A DNA stretch of 37,911 nt from CAYQQJ01 sp964515945 (GTDB lineage: Bacteria; Pseudomonadota; Gammaproteobacteria; Pseudomonadales; Cellvibrionaceae), in NCBI GenBank assembly GCA_964515945.1, contig CAZEWY010000007.1, positions 1 through 37,911 of the forward strand. Reading direction: 5' to 3'. Numbering within the stretch: position 1 is the stretch's first letter; the number at the start of each line of letters is the position of its first letter. This document shows positions 17,440 through 25,849 of this stretch, piece after piece. The notes beneath the pieces were generated by a model, which saw only the letters and a program-made list of their open reading frames with translations, was not told where the DNA came from and made no database searches. The position numbers were made by a program, and so were the translations under genes.

Positions 17440-18458
17440 TGCGGAATAGAACTCCTGTGAATGTGCTCGGGGTGGCTGTGACTGTTACTATTATTGCCGG
17501 TATCGGTATCGTTATTGTCAGTATCGTCCAGCCAGAAATCGTAAAAATTGAACCATTGCAGCGGAAAGCGCCGACACAATTGCTCCAACTCCGCGACATA
17601 GGCATCGAAGAGTTCGCGCGCGACGCGCTCGCGTTCATGACGGGAAACAGGGGGAGAGTCTTCGAGCAGAGGCTCAACAACCACTTGATACCCAGAACCA
17701 GTATACACACTGGTCATAAAAAATACGGGCACTTTCAGCAAAACCGCCAGCCAGAAAGGGCCCAGCGGAAAACGGGCACGGCTGCCGAGAAAGTCCGTGG
17801 TGTAGTGGCGGGATTCGGTGCCGGGCGGGATCCGGTCGGCGAGCAGAACCACGGCTTCGCCATCGTCCAGCTTGGAGCGCAGCAGCATCGCTGTTTCCGG
17901 GGTTATCTGATCCACCTGCAACAAATTGACCCGCACCTGAGGGTTGATCCGATGCAACAGACGGTTGAATTTTTTTGCGTGGCGGGTGTGCACTATGATG
18001 TTCAGCACGAAGCTCTGCCCAGGTTTCACCATGGCGCGGAACATGTCCAGATTGCCCAGGTGCGCACCCAGGAAAAGAACCCCCTGTCCGCGTTTCTTCA
18101 TCGCATGCAGCTGGTCGCGCTGGGGAAAATCCACATCCGCATCCGGTATCTTGCCCATCCAGGCGCGGATGCGGTACATGAGCGCTCGCGCAAATGCCAT
18201 CTGGTGCCGCCACAGGTCCCACTGGGTGACACGGCCCGGCATGGCGCGTTGCAGATACAGTCGGGAATAACGCCGCGTCGACCGGCGGCTGACAAAAAAA
18301 TAGGACACTGCACAGTAGAGTACCGGCGACAGCAGCAGATTGCCCCCGTAGCGGTACAACCAGACCAGCAGGCGCATGGCGGTGTAGCTGCCGCGTTCCC
18401 GGGTGCGCGTCCACTGGCTGGCCTGTCGCTGGGATGATGCTTTATCTGTCACGGTCAA
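17436..18458 (-). CDS. LpxL/HtrB-type acyltransferase (separated C-terminal half of ApeJ-like protein)
   Basis: The 340-residue membrane-associated acyltransferase has the H-X4-D motif at H133-L-G-N-L-D138 in L-F-L-G-A-H-L-G-N-L-D, an N-terminal hydrophobic helix at about 40-57 and the R-x-P-P-G-T-E segment typical of LpxL/M/P proteins. In several APE clusters a glycosyltransferase and this kind of acyltransferase are fused as ApeJ; here they are separate, with a 4-bp overlap. It may acylate the pigment or its sugar, or attach the polyene to a lipid. The last 30 residues are a low-complexity D/N/T/S/H tail (D-D-T-D-N-N-D-T-D) encoded by short TATCGT/TATCGG-like repeats near 17490-17530, which may be slippage-prone. 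Confidence 0.78.
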   Translation of the reverse strand: MTVTDKASSQRQASQWTRTRERGSYTAMRLLVWLYRYGGNLLLSPVLYCAVSYFFVSRRSTRRYSRLYLQRAMPGRVTQWDLWRHQMAFARALMYRIRAWMGKIPDADVDFPQRDQLHAMKKRGQGVLFLGAHLGNLDMFRAMVKPGQSFVLNIIVHTRHAKKFNRLLHRINPQVRVNLLQVDQITPETAMLLRSKLDDGEAVVLLADRIPPGTESRHYTTDFLGSRARFPLGPFWLAVLLKVPVFFMTSVYTGSGYQVVVEPLLEDSPPVSRHERERVARELFDAYVAELEQLCRRFPLQWFNFYDFWLDDTDNNDTDTGNNSNSHSHPEHIHRSSIPQ

Positions 18459-19234
18459 GCCTGCGTATCTCTGTCAAGCCGGTAGTAGCCGGTCAGGTTG
18501 CGCCACAGCAACAGGGGAATGCGCGGCAGCATGCCCAACACCAGTCGCGTGTGCATCCAGCTAATGGAGCAGTTGTCGCGCCAGAGGCGAAAATTGGAGG
18601 TGCCATTTTCGGGATAGATGACCCGGCTGGCAATGGAAATCACCTTCAGTCCGCGCCAGTGCAAACGCACCATGATTTCGGTATCGAAATCCATACGCTT
18701 GCCCAGCGCAACCTGATCGATCAAAGCCAGGGTGCCGGCAAGAGGGTAGACGCGAAAGCCGCACATGGAATCCCTGATCCTCAGGGACAGGGTTTCCACC
18801 CACACCCAGAAATGGGTGATGTAGCGGCCAATCAAGCGGCCCCGCGGTACCGAGTGGTCATAGACGGGGATTCCTGTAATCAGCGCCTCGGGGCAGGTGC
18901 GGGCGGCATCCATTAATCGCGGCAGATCCTCAATACAGTGCTGGCCATCGGCGTCCACCTGGACCGCATGACTGTAACCCAGATCTCCCGCCTTGCGCAG
19001 ACCGCGCATAACAGCGGCACCCTTGCCCTGATTGGGAAACTGCTCTTCCAGGACCAGGTCCGGCTGCTGCTCCACCAGCCGACGCAGGCATTCGGTGGCG
19101 TCACCATCGCTGCCGTCATTGATGAGGATGCAAGGCAGTCGATAGGCTGACAACTGTTCCAGTAGTGCTGGAACCGTAGTGGCGTGATTGAAGATGGGAA
19201 TCACCACACAGGGCGCGAATGCCGGTTTAGTCAT
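18455..19234 (-). CDS. apeJ: GT2-family glycosyltransferase (ApeJ N-terminal-like)
   Basis: The 259-residue protein is a GT-A fold family 2 glycosyltransferase with no membrane helices: N-terminal V-V-I-P-I-F-N-H, I-N-D-G-S-D-G-D at 38-45 and V-D-A-D-G-Q-H at 93-99, the nucleotide/metal motif. The ATG at 19234 has GGAG seven bases upstream; a GTG at 19237 is possible. It overlaps apeI by 8 bp and the acyltransferase by 4 bp. Related proteins fused to an acyltransferase are called ApeJ. It could glycosylate the pigment or prime a lipid anchor; the donor is unknown. Confidence 0.8.
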   Translation of the reverse strand: MTKPAFAPCVVIPIFNHATTVPALLEQLSAYRLPCILINDGSDGDATECLRRLVEQQPDLVLEEQFPNQGKGAAVMRGLRKAGDLGYSHAVQVDADGQHCIEDLPRLMDAARTCPEALITGIPVYDHSVPRGRLIGRYITHFWVWVETLSLRIRDSMCGFRVYPLAGTLALIDQVALGKRMDFDTEIMVRLHWRGLKVISIASRVIYPENGTSNFRLWRDNCSISWMHTRLVLGMLPRIPLLLWRNLTGYYRLDRDTQA

Positions 19235-19595
19235 CACCCATCTCCGTCACCTGGGCGGCACCGCTGGAATAACTGCCGGAATCGATGTTTTCGGCATCCC
19301 TGTAGCTGAATTTGAGCAGCTGTCGCTGGGGCAGATATTCGATGTCCAGTTGCAGTTCGACGGGGGGCAGAATCAGACGCTGGAATTTAACCGATTGCAG
19401 TCCGCGAAACTGCCATCGACGCTGGAACTTCTGTTGAGCAAACATTATGGCCCAATCGACTTGAATCACGCCCGCCAGAACCGGCGCGCCGTCGAAATGG
19501 CCACGAAAGCAGCTCTGCTCCGGTTGCAGGGCAATCCGCAGCGACACCTGGTTTTCGTGGGGCCGGGTTTCGGCGATAAGGTCTGGCAACTCCAT
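19227..19595 (-). CDS. apeI: 3-hydroxyacyl-ACP dehydratase ApeI-like
   Basis: The 122-residue hotdog protein carries the ApeI/FabA-FabZ hallmark F-R-G-H33-F-D-G-A-P-V-L-A-G-V-I-Q-V-D-W-A, with H33 as the catalytic histidine. Most relatives have Pro before G-V (P-V-L-P-G-V); here it is Ala, a small departure. It should pair with ApeP to dehydrate each 3-hydroxyacyl-ACP and leave a double bond unreduced, since no enoyl reductase occurs in the operon. It overlaps apeH by one base and the glycosyltransferase by 8 bp. A second ApeI-like gene lies at 32797. Confidence 0.85.
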   Translation of the reverse strand: MELPDLIAETRPHENQVSLRIALQPEQSCFRGHFDGAPVLAGVIQVDWAIMFAQQKFQRRWQFRGLQSVKFQRLILPPVELQLDIEYLPQRQLLKFSYRDAENIDSGSYSSGAAQVTEMGDD

Positions 19596-20962
19596 CAGAC
19601 GTCTCTCTTCAAAATTCGCTCAAGTTCGCTGGCGGTGATCTTGCCCTGAGCATTGCGTGGAAGTTCAGCGACGTAGCGCCACCGGCGCGGCAGCACCGGC
19701 CGCTCGAACCAGGCCAGCAGTTCGCTGCAAAGCTGTTTGTTCAACGGCAGTTTACCCAGCTGCGCCAGACTCTCGCGACCGGCCTCATTAAGTACCACCA
19801 CCGCCCCCACCTCTTCGCGCTTGGCGCGCATCACGGCTATGCGCGCATCGCTGACCAGCTCCGAAGCTTGCAGGCGGCGTTCCATTTCGGTAATGGACAG
19901 GCGCTTGCCCTCGACCTTGACGATACGATCCGCGCGCCCCTGAAGCACAAAAGTACCGTCGCCGTGGACGCTGACCCTGTCGCCCATCAGTTGCTCCGCA
20001 TCCAGATGGGGAGCCCGCACTTTCAGGCAACCAGTGCCGGCATCACAATCAATTTCGACCCCGGGCAGGGGAGCCCAGCGTTGGCTGGATGCCTGGGGCT
20101 GCTGCTGACGCCAGGCCACGCCACCGGTCTCGGTGCTGCCAAGAATTTCAATGGGTGCTTGTCCCAGCAGCTCAGACAGCGCCAGAGCGGATTCGGTATC
20201 GAGCAGACCGCCGGAAGAAAAGACCCCGCGGAAACAATCACACCCCTCCGCAAAAACCGGCACCTGGGGCAAACGCGCCAAATGAGTGGGGCTGGAAACC
20301 AGTACCACCGGCGCCAACTGCTCCGCCCTTGCCGCCAGCTCTTCCGGATATTGGCAGATCTCATTCACAAAGGCCGCTCCACGCAGAAAGGGCCAGAGCA
20401 CGGCGTGAAGAAGACCGTAGATATGTTGATGGCTGACCGTGGCCAGCACCGGCAGCCGGGCAACGGCTTCGTGCCACTGCCGCTGCTGCATGTGCAGTTC
20501 GGCCTCCAGCAGGCCAAGACGTTTTTCGATGGCCTGGGGCTCTCCGGTGGAGCCGGAGGTAAAGAGAGTGATAGTGATATCCCGTGGGCTCGGGGGCAGA
20601 AAATCCTCCGGTAGCGGGTGCTCCTCGAGTTCCAGACGCGGACAATCCAGCTCGGCAAAATGCTGGCGGCTGATCAGGCCATCGATGTGTGGCGCCAGCA
20701 ACCGTGCGGTGCCCTGCTGCATATTGCCCGGCAGTACCATGTCCTTGCCGGCCAGCTCCAATGCCAGAAAGGCCGCGAGGAATTCATAGGGGCTGGTGAG
20801 CCACAGGGCCCAGCGCTGTTCCGGGCGTGCCGCCAGGGTAGCCGCCAGAGCCAGGGCCTGCCGGCGCAACTCATCCGCCGTGTGGAATTGTCCGGCTACT
20901 TGTGCGACCGGGTGGCTGCCGCCGGCAAGACAGGTCTGTCGCAAGGTTTGCAGTGAAATCAT
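19595..20962 (-). CDS. apeH: Acyl/aryl-ACP (AMP-forming) ligase ApeH-like
   Basis: The 455-residue adenylate-forming enzyme has the P-loop L-F-T-S-G-S-T-G-E-P-Q at 133-143, the S-T-E-T-G-G aryl-binding motif, G-R-A-D-R-I-V-K-V-E-G-K-R in the hinge and N-A-Q-G-K-I-T near the end with the catalytic lysine. It is short for the family, as ApeH proteins are. The expected reaction is ATP-dependent activation of the aryl carboxylic acid starter and loading onto the ACP. The ammonia-lyase three genes downstream would furnish a cinnamic-type acid. It overlaps apeG by 4 bp. Confidence 0.87.
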   Translation of the reverse strand: MISLQTLRQTCLAGGSHPVAQVAGQFHTADELRRQALALAATLAARPEQRWALWLTSPYEFLAAFLALELAGKDMVLPGNMQQGTARLLAPHIDGLISRQHFAELDCPRLELEEHPLPEDFLPPSPRDITITLFTSGSTGEPQAIEKRLGLLEAELHMQQRQWHEAVARLPVLATVSHQHIYGLLHAVLWPFLRGAAFVNEICQYPEELAARAEQLAPVVLVSSPTHLARLPQVPVFAEGCDCFRGVFSSGGLLDTESALALSELLGQAPIEILGSTETGGVAWRQQQPQASSQRWAPLPGVEIDCDAGTGCLKVRAPHLDAEQLMGDRVSVHGDGTFVLQGRADRIVKVEGKRLSITEMERRLQASELVSDARIAVMRAKREEVGAVVVLNEAGRESLAQLGKLPLNKQLCSELLAWFERPVLPRRWRYVAELPRNAQGKITASELERILKRDV

Positions 20963-21513
20963 AGAGTTTTGTTTTTCTTGATCACGAGCTGCCGGTAGGC
21001 GTATTCGCTGGCAAAGAGCAGGCCGGTGAGGCCATAGGAGATGGCGCCATTATACAGCAGCCAGAGTTCATGGCTGGCCCAGATCGCCGTGGCGGCGGCC
21101 ACTGTTCCGTTGGCACAGAAAAAGGCCAGCCACAGCCAGGTAACGCGGGTGGTGTACTGCACGATTTCCGGTGTCAGTTCACCTTCAAACCGCTGCGCGA
21201 CCCGCGCCGGAATCGTAGGCGGCTGGTACAGGGAATGACCAAAGACAATCGCCATAAGCAGATTGATAAAGGCCGGCACCAACAACAAAATGGTTTCGCT
21301 GTTCAGCCACCATAGAGTAAGCGCCAGCAGCAGGCTGGCGGCGACCATGACGGCACGCACACGCCCGTTGCGCGCCACCAGGATACCCCGCAGCAGATAA
21401 AGGCCCAGAGCAATCAAGCCCAGATAGCGGGGCTCCAACCAGCGACTGCCCATGTACACAAACACCGGGTAGGCCAGCAGGGCCGCCGCCAGGAGCACGG
21501 CCAACCAGCGCAC
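20959..21513 (-). CDS. apeG: COG4648-type integral membrane protein ApeG-like
   Basis: The 184-residue protein holds about five hydrophobic helices (residues near 4-20, 30-47, 55-85, 125-145, 150-170), with the family's W-L-E-P-R-Y motif after the first and F-E-G-E-L-T-P-E-I in a central loop. Its start is GTG at 21513, two bases after the apeF stop. It has no known enzymatic motif. Its constant place between the ACPs and ApeH in APE operons suggests a membrane scaffold or transport role, which remains inference. Confidence 0.82.
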   Translation of the reverse strand: MRWLAVLLAAALLAYPVFVYMGSRWLEPRYLGLIALGLYLLRGILVARNGRVRAVMVAASLLLALTLWWLNSETILLLVPAFINLLMAIVFGHSLYQPPTIPARVAQRFEGELTPEIVQYTTRVTWLWLAFFCANGTVAAATAIWASHELWLLYNGAISYGLTGLLFASEYAYRQLVIKKNKTL

Positions 21514-21515
21514 TT

Positions 21516-21758
21516 CTAGTTAACGAGTTTTTCGATCATGGTGACGGCATCGTCGATGGTGCGCACATCCTTGAACTGGTCGGGGCTGAGCTGCTTGCCG
21601 GTGACGGCGTGAATCTTCGCCGCCAAATCAATGGCATCGATGCTGTCGAAATCCAGGTCCGTGTAGAGGTGGGCCTCGGGCTTGATGGCGCTCTCTTCCA
21701 CCATGAAGGATTCCACCAATACGCTCTTCAGTTCAGCAAAAATTTCATCTCTGGTCAT
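21516..21758 (-). CDS. apeF: Acyl carrier protein ApeF-like
   Basis: The 80-residue ACP has the phosphopantetheine serine S39 in D-F-D-S-I-D-A-I-D-L. The ATG at 21758 with GGGGA just upstream is preferred over the TTG at 21770. The fold is predicted as four helices with an acidic helix II. It lies 12 bp after apeE, and APE systems use both ACPs: one carries the growing chain while the division of labour of the other is not fixed. Activation would need a phosphopantetheinyl transferase; one lies at 33820 in this window. Confidence 0.87.
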   Translation of the reverse strand: MTRDEIFAELKSVLVESFMVEESAIKPEAHLYTDLDFDSIDAIDLAAKIHAVTGKQLSPDQFKDVRTIDDAVTMIEKLVN

Positions 21759-21770
21759 GTTTTTCCCCAA

Positions 21771-22058
21771 TCAGTCCTGGTTTGTCTGTGTTGTGTTGTC
21801 CAGGACCTGGTTGTTCAGTACAAAGTCCCGCAGTGATGCCACCGAATAGAAGTGCTGTTTGTTCTGCTCGGAGTTGGCGTCAATTTTGATTTGAAAGCGT
21901 TTCTGTAATGCCAGCCCCAGCTCCAGTGCATCTATGGAGTCGAGGCCGAGTCCATCACCAAACAGGGGGGCATCGGTATCGATATCATCGATGGAGACAT
22001 CTTCCAGCTCCAGTTCGTCGATGATCATTTTTTTTATATCTTCGGTGATGTCAGACAT
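21771..22058 (-). CDS. apeE: Acyl carrier protein ApeE-like
   Basis: The 95-residue ACP carries the attachment serine S41 in G-L-D-S-I-D-A-L-E-L and an acidic N-terminal half. Start ATG at 22058 overlaps the apeD stop by 8 bp. It is longer than ApeF at the C-terminus (N-N-Q-V-L-D-N-T-T-Q-T-N tail). It should carry the aryl starter or the growing polyene between ApeH, ApeO/ApeC, ApeQ and ApeI/ApeP. Confidence 0.87.
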   Translation of the reverse strand: MSDITEDIKKMIIDELELEDVSIDDIDTDAPLFGDGLGLDSIDALELGLALQKRFQIKIDANSEQNKQHFYSVASLRDFVLNNQVLDNTTQTNQD

Positions 22059-22839
22059 AGGTTTGCAGACCCTTCTCAAAATACTGTTGCAGATTGCTTG
22101 TCAGCTGCCGCGCCGCCGCTGGCTTGTCATTATAGCGGGATGCCAGTTGTTGCGGCTGCAACCATTCATGTACGTACACATTAATCTCGGCCTGGCGCGA
22201 TGGAATCTGGTACCAGGCCTCGCCTTTTATCAGTGTAGTGGGTTCACAGGTAATAAACACGGTTAATAGCGGGGCGTCCGTGCGCACGGCAATATTGGCA
22301 ACACCGCGCTTGAATTGCAGCGGCTCGCCCGGCACCGAGCGCGAACCCTCAGGGAATATGACAATCGCGTCCCCGGCCGCGAGGGATTCGGCACACCCCG
22401 TCAACATAGTCTCGCCATCGGCATTGCTGATAAAACCCGCCGCATTGAGCACGCGCTTGAGATAGAAATTATGCCAGAGGTCGCCCTTGACCACGCCATT
22501 GGCCCTGGGCACCAGGGACATCAGGATCACCACATCGATGAGCGTGGGGTGATTGGCAATCACCAGGCAACCCTTGGCCTGTTGCAGGAGTTCCGCGTTG
22601 TGCAGCTTTACCCGTATAACGCCGAAGACGGCCATCAACCAGATAAAGAAGCGGAATGTCTGTTGCAACACATGACGCACCCGCTGCCGCTTCTGCCTGG
22701 GGCTACCTGGCCAGGCGTAAAGCAACGGAAAAATCGTCACCGATTCGACCAGCCCGCCCGAAAAGAAGACCGCGAAACAGACGCCGGTGCCGAAGGTACG
22801 CCAGGCCCGGTCCAACAGGTACTTAACGCGTGAAATCAT
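22051..22839 (-). CDS. apeD: PlsC-type lysophospholipid acyltransferase ApeD-like
   Basis: The 262-residue membrane-associated acyltransferase has H97-P-T-L-I-D102 (H-X4-D) and F-P-E-G-S-R-S at 162-168, plus a hydrophobic N-terminal segment. The start at ATG 22839 overlaps the apeC end by 17 bp; the frame extends upstream but into apeC. In APE operons it may esterify the polyene onto a lipid acceptor, or help anchor it. With the LpxL-like, BtrH-like and this protein, the locus has three candidate O-acyl-transfer enzymes. Confidence 0.82.
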   Translation of the reverse strand: MISRVKYLLDRAWRTFGTGVCFAVFFSGGLVESVTIFPLLYAWPGSPRQKRQRVRHVLQQTFRFFIWLMAVFGVIRVKLHNAELLQQAKGCLVIANHPTLIDVVILMSLVPRANGVVKGDLWHNFYLKRVLNAAGFISNADGETMLTGCAESLAAGDAIVIFPEGSRSVPGEPLQFKRGVANIAVRTDAPLLTVFITCEPTTLIKGEAWYQIPSRQAEINVYVHEWLQPQQLASRYNDKPAAARQLTSNLQQYFEKGLQTYV

Positions 22840-23557
22840 CTTGCACAATCCAGGTCCAGACGAGTCGCGAACCCCGGTATTCCAATGCTTCGCTAATGTC
22901 GCCAAACCACCAGCGCAGGAAGGCCTCGGCCATGGATTCGGCCGACGCCTCGCCGTTAACCGGTCGCCAATCCAGCGCCAGACGGCGGCCCTGATCGCGA
23001 GTCAGCAGCAGTGCGACACTCAGAGGCATCTCCTGCTCATCGGCGTAGGGTTGGTAAAAGTCCGCCAGAGTGTCATCGGTATGTACCAGCAACACCTGTT
23101 GCGCCCCCGCTTCCAGAAGACCATGGGCTTCCAGCATGGCGTGGGCCAGGGATTCCTTGCCGGCGGCCAGGGCCAGCGATGGGCCCGTGACCTGTTGAAC
23201 TATGGTGTAGATACCCAGGGAGGCGTTGTGGACCGACAGGCTGAATGCCGTCGGCGACAGAGGCTCGGCAACGGCCAGGTTCTGTAGCAGGGAGAAGGTG
23301 CGTTGGGTGTCGCCGTGACGGGAACTGAAAAGTATCGGCGTTGCGGTATCCACTTGCTCGGCGCAGGCGCAAGCTGTTTCCAGCGCCATGCGCCCCCAGC
23401 GGGTGAGGCGCCGACGCAGCATAGGCGGTACAGCCTTGGCTTGCGGCATGCCGCTTTCGGCAATCTGCAAAAGTCCCCGGGACCACGCCTGCCACTGCTC
23501 GGGAGTTTCAAGACCCGGCGCCCATGCATGACACCGGGAAACACAAAAATTCATCAT
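22823..23557 (-). CDS. apeC: Ketosynthase-like chain-length factor ApeC-like (no active-site Cys)
   Basis: This 244-residue protein is the N-terminal-type ketosynthase fold of the beta-ketoacyl synthase chain-length-factor family, with S-V-H-N-A-S-L-G-I at 108-116. Where active ketosynthases have A-C-S, it reads K-E-S-L (134-137), so it lacks the nucleophilic Cys, as expected for a chain-length-factor partner of ApeO. It is the first gene of the minus-strand operon; ATG at 23557 or 23554 is used, without a clear ribosome site. A promoter-like pair lies about 50-80 bases upstream. Confidence 0.85.
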   Translation of the reverse strand: MMNFCVSRCHAWAPGLETPEQWQAWSRGLLQIAESGMPQAKAVPPMLRRRLTRWGRMALETACACAEQVDTATPILFSSRHGDTQRTFSLLQNLAVAEPLSPTAFSLSVHNASLGIYTIVQQVTGPSLALAAGKESLAHAMLEAHGLLEAGAQQVLLVHTDDTLADFYQPYADEQEMPLSVALLLTRDQGRRLALDWRPVNGEASAESMAEAFLRWWFGDISEALEYRGSRLVWTWIVQDDFTR

Positions 23558-23608
23558 TATTGTCGCCGCGCCTGCTCGTGGGCGCATGTTACTGATCTGT
23601 TGGATGAA

Positions 23609-23638
23609 AGTATATCGTGCCGGCCGGCGATTTGGAAA
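23609..23638 (-). promoter_or_regulatory. Predicted promoter of the ape operon
   Basis: On the minus strand TATACT (23609-23614) follows TTTCCA (23633-23638) with an 18-base spacer. The -10 matches five of six consensus bases and the -35 four of six. Transcription would start near 23602, leaving a leader of about 45 bases before apeC. It is the only convincing hexamer pair I found in the 211-bp divergent gap. Confidence 0.45.
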
Positions 23639-23678
23639 AGGCGCGGCAATGAATCCAGAAAATCGGTATAGTCTCGCC

Positions 23679-23730
23679 AGCAGGCTGTTGAAAAGCTAGC
23701 TGCGTTGCCATCGCTTTTCAGCAGTCTGCC
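23679..23730. repeat. Palindromic repeat in the ape/ABC divergent gap
   Basis: The 18-base arms 23679-23696 and 23713-23730 are inverted copies with three mismatches (core CTGTTGAAAAGC against GCTTTTCAGCAG), around a 16-base loop. The arms look like interspersed REP-type palindromes found between genes of many gammaproteobacteria, but no second copy was found here. In the forward direction it lies in the leader of the ABC gene, so it could act as an attenuator or transcript barrier. Confidence 0.55.
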
Positions 23731-23768
23731 AAGATTCCCGAAGGCAATTCAATAAAAACGGATTCAGC

Positions 23769-24671
23769 TTGCTCAAAATCAGCGAACTCAATTTTTCCTA
23801 CGACAGCCGGAGCAAGCCGCTGCTGCGCCAGCTCAATCTGGCCATGGAGGCGGGAGATATCCTTGGCCTGCTGGGTCCCAATGGGGCTGGCAAAACATCC
23901 CTGGCGTCGCTCATCACGGGCATACTGAAAGCCTCATCGGGACAGATTCTGATCGATGGCACCCCCGCCCGGCTGGGCCGAGCCGATGTGGCTCTGGTCC
24001 CCCAGGAATACGCCTTCTACCAGCGACTGAGCGGCCGCGAAAACCTCCGCTATTTTGCCGGTATCCTCGGCTTGGCGGGCGTCGCCGCCAAGGCCGCAGT
24101 CGCCGATGCGCTGTCGGCCTGCGAGCTGAACGAGGTGGCGGATCGCCGCGCCGGCACATACTCCGGCGGCCTCAAGCGCCGCCTCAACTTTGCCATAACC
24201 TTATTGCAACAGCCTCGCCTGCTGATTCTGGACGAACCCACGGCCGGCGTGGACCCCCATTCCCGCTCCTTCCTCCTCGATCTTGTGCGCAAGCAGAATC
24301 GGACCGGGGTCAGCGTCATCTACACGTCCCATTTGCTTGATGAAGTCCAGGCGCTGTGCAACCGCATTGTCGTTATGGATCGCGGCCAGGTGTTGATGCA
24401 GGGGTCCATGGATTCGCTGTTGGCGGAAGACGCCCAGCTGCTGACGGTGGTCTTGGCCGACGTCGTGGATCCGGCATTGGTCCAAGGTCTGGGCGGTACC
24501 TTGGTCGACGGTCGCCGGATCCGCTTCGACCTGGCTTCATCCCCCGCGACCCCAGCCCAAATACTGCGGCAACTGGAAGAGGCGGATTGTCGAATACGCC
24601 AGCTCAGCTATGGCGAGCGCCGCCTGGAAGAACTCTTTTTTGAACTGACCCGACGGGAGCTGCGCGACTGA
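23769..24671 (+). CDS. ABC transporter ATP-binding protein
   Basis: The 300-residue ATPase has Walker A G-P-N-G-A-G-K-T (36-43), the Q-loop at P-Q-E (78-80), signature Y-S-G-G-L-K-R-R-L (131-139) and Walker B L-L-I-L-D-E-P-T (151-158), then a C-terminal extension of about 90 residues as in ABC-2 type drug/lipid exporters. The start is TTG at 23769; no ATG occurs before residue 27, which would cut the first strand. It overlaps the permease by one base (TGATG). It is read divergently from the ape operon and heads the operon with ACP, KS and CLF-like genes, suggesting export of the product of that set. Confidence 0.85.
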   Translation: MLKISELNFSYDSRSKPLLRQLNLAMEAGDILGLLGPNGAGKTSLASLITGILKASSGQILIDGTPARLGRADVALVPQEYAFYQRLSGRENLRYFAGILGLAGVAAKAAVADALSACELNEVADRRAGTYSGGLKRRLNFAITLLQQPRLLILDEPTAGVDPHSRSFLLDLVRKQNRTGVSVIYTSHLLDEVQALCNRIVVMDRGQVLMQGSMDSLLAEDAQLLTVVLADVVDPALVQGLGGTLVDGRRIRFDLASSPATPAQILRQLEEADCRIRQLSYGERRLEELFFELTRRELRD

Positions 24672-25849
24672 TGGTGCGATTTATGGTCCCCCTGCTGATT
24701 TCCCTGCGCAAGGAATGGCTGCTGCTGGTGCGCGACTGGCATGCGCTGCTGGTGCTGTTTGTCATGCCCAGCGCCTTTGTGCTCATCATGTCCCTGGCCC
24801 TCCAGGAAAACTTTGCCGGCCATCAGGGCCTGCGCCTGGAAGGCTACGTGCAGCGGGAGGACCCATCCCACATCGCCAAGCTGTTTCAGGACGAGCTGAT
24901 GATGCATCCGGCATTGCACCTGGAGGCGGTCGACAAGGCCCCGACAGGTTTCGATTCGCACAGTTTCGGTGTTGAAATTCTGCCCCAGTTCAGCCGCGCC
25001 TATAATCGCCAGGGCGAAACGCGGGTGGGGGTGGAACTGACCTTTTCGCCGACCATGGGCCAGCGCGAGCGCCTGCTGGTGCAGGCGGCAACCCAGGAGG
25101 CCTTCGCCCATTTCAACACAACCCTGCTGGCGGGCGAACTGGGATTTGATCGGGCCTATGCCGAAGAAGAACTCCTGAAATCGGGCTTTATCGCCACGGT
25201 GGGTGACACCGATACCCCCCTGCGTCCCAATGCCGTGCAGCAGAATGTACCGGCCTGGCTGATCTTCGCCATGTTCTTTATCGCAATTCCGGTATCCACC
25301 ACTTTCATCCAGGAGCGCCAGCAGAAGACCCTGATCCGCCTGCGCACGCTTGGCGCGTCAGTCGGCACCCTCTTCGCCGCCAAACTGCTGCCCTACCTGG
25401 TCATCAACCTCGTACAACTGCTGCTGATGCTGGCCATAGGCGCCTGGCTGATGCCGCTGCTGGGCGCCCAGGCCTTGTCCCTGGCGGTGTCGCTGCCGGG
25501 GCTGGCACTAATCAGTTTGAGTACCAGCCTGGCCGCCCTCGGCTTCGCCAGTTTTATTGCCACCATCGCCCGCAGCGTCGAGCAGGCGACGGTCATGAGC
25601 GGGGCCTGCAATATCTTGTTTGCGGCCTTGGGCGGCATTATGATCCCTACCTTTATCATGCCGCCGGTGATGCAACAGATCAGCAATCTGTCGCCCATGG
25701 CCTGGAGCCTTCAGGGTTACCTGGAGATACTGCTGCGCGGTGGCACCGTCGCCAGCGTGGCGCCCGCCAGCGCGGCACTGACCGGGTTCGGGTTGGGCGC
25801 CCTGCTCCTGTCCACGCTTATTTTACGCACGGAAAAACACCATGACTGA
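24671..25849 (+). CDS. ABC-2 type transporter permease
   Basis: The 392-residue permease has one N-terminal helix (about 22-46), a large extracytoplasmic region (50-190) and five or more C-terminal helices from about 195, including A-W-L-I-F-A-M-F-F-I-A-I-P and I-M-I-P-T-F-I-M-P. This is the YhhJ/DrrB-like ABC-2 exporter plan. It pairs with the upstream ATPase (1-bp overlap) and overlaps the ACP gene by 8 bp, so transporter and carrier protein are produced together. Substrate is probably a lipid-like polyketide, by context. Confidence 0.83.
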   Translation: MVRFMVPLLISLRKEWLLLVRDWHALLVLFVMPSAFVLIMSLALQENFAGHQGLRLEGYVQREDPSHIAKLFQDELMMHPALHLEAVDKAPTGFDSHSFGVEILPQFSRAYNRQGETRVGVELTFSPTMGQRERLLVQAATQEAFAHFNTTLLAGELGFDRAYAEEELLKSGFIATVGDTDTPLRPNAVQQNVPAWLIFAMFFIAIPVSTTFIQERQQKTLIRLRTLGASVGTLFAAKLLPYLVINLVQLLLMLAIGAWLMPLLGAQALSLAVSLPGLALISLSTSLAALGFASFIATIARSVEQATVMSGACNILFAALGGIMIPTFIMPPVMQQISNLSPMAWSLQGYLEILLRGGTVASVAPASAALTGFGLGALLLSTLILRTEKHHD

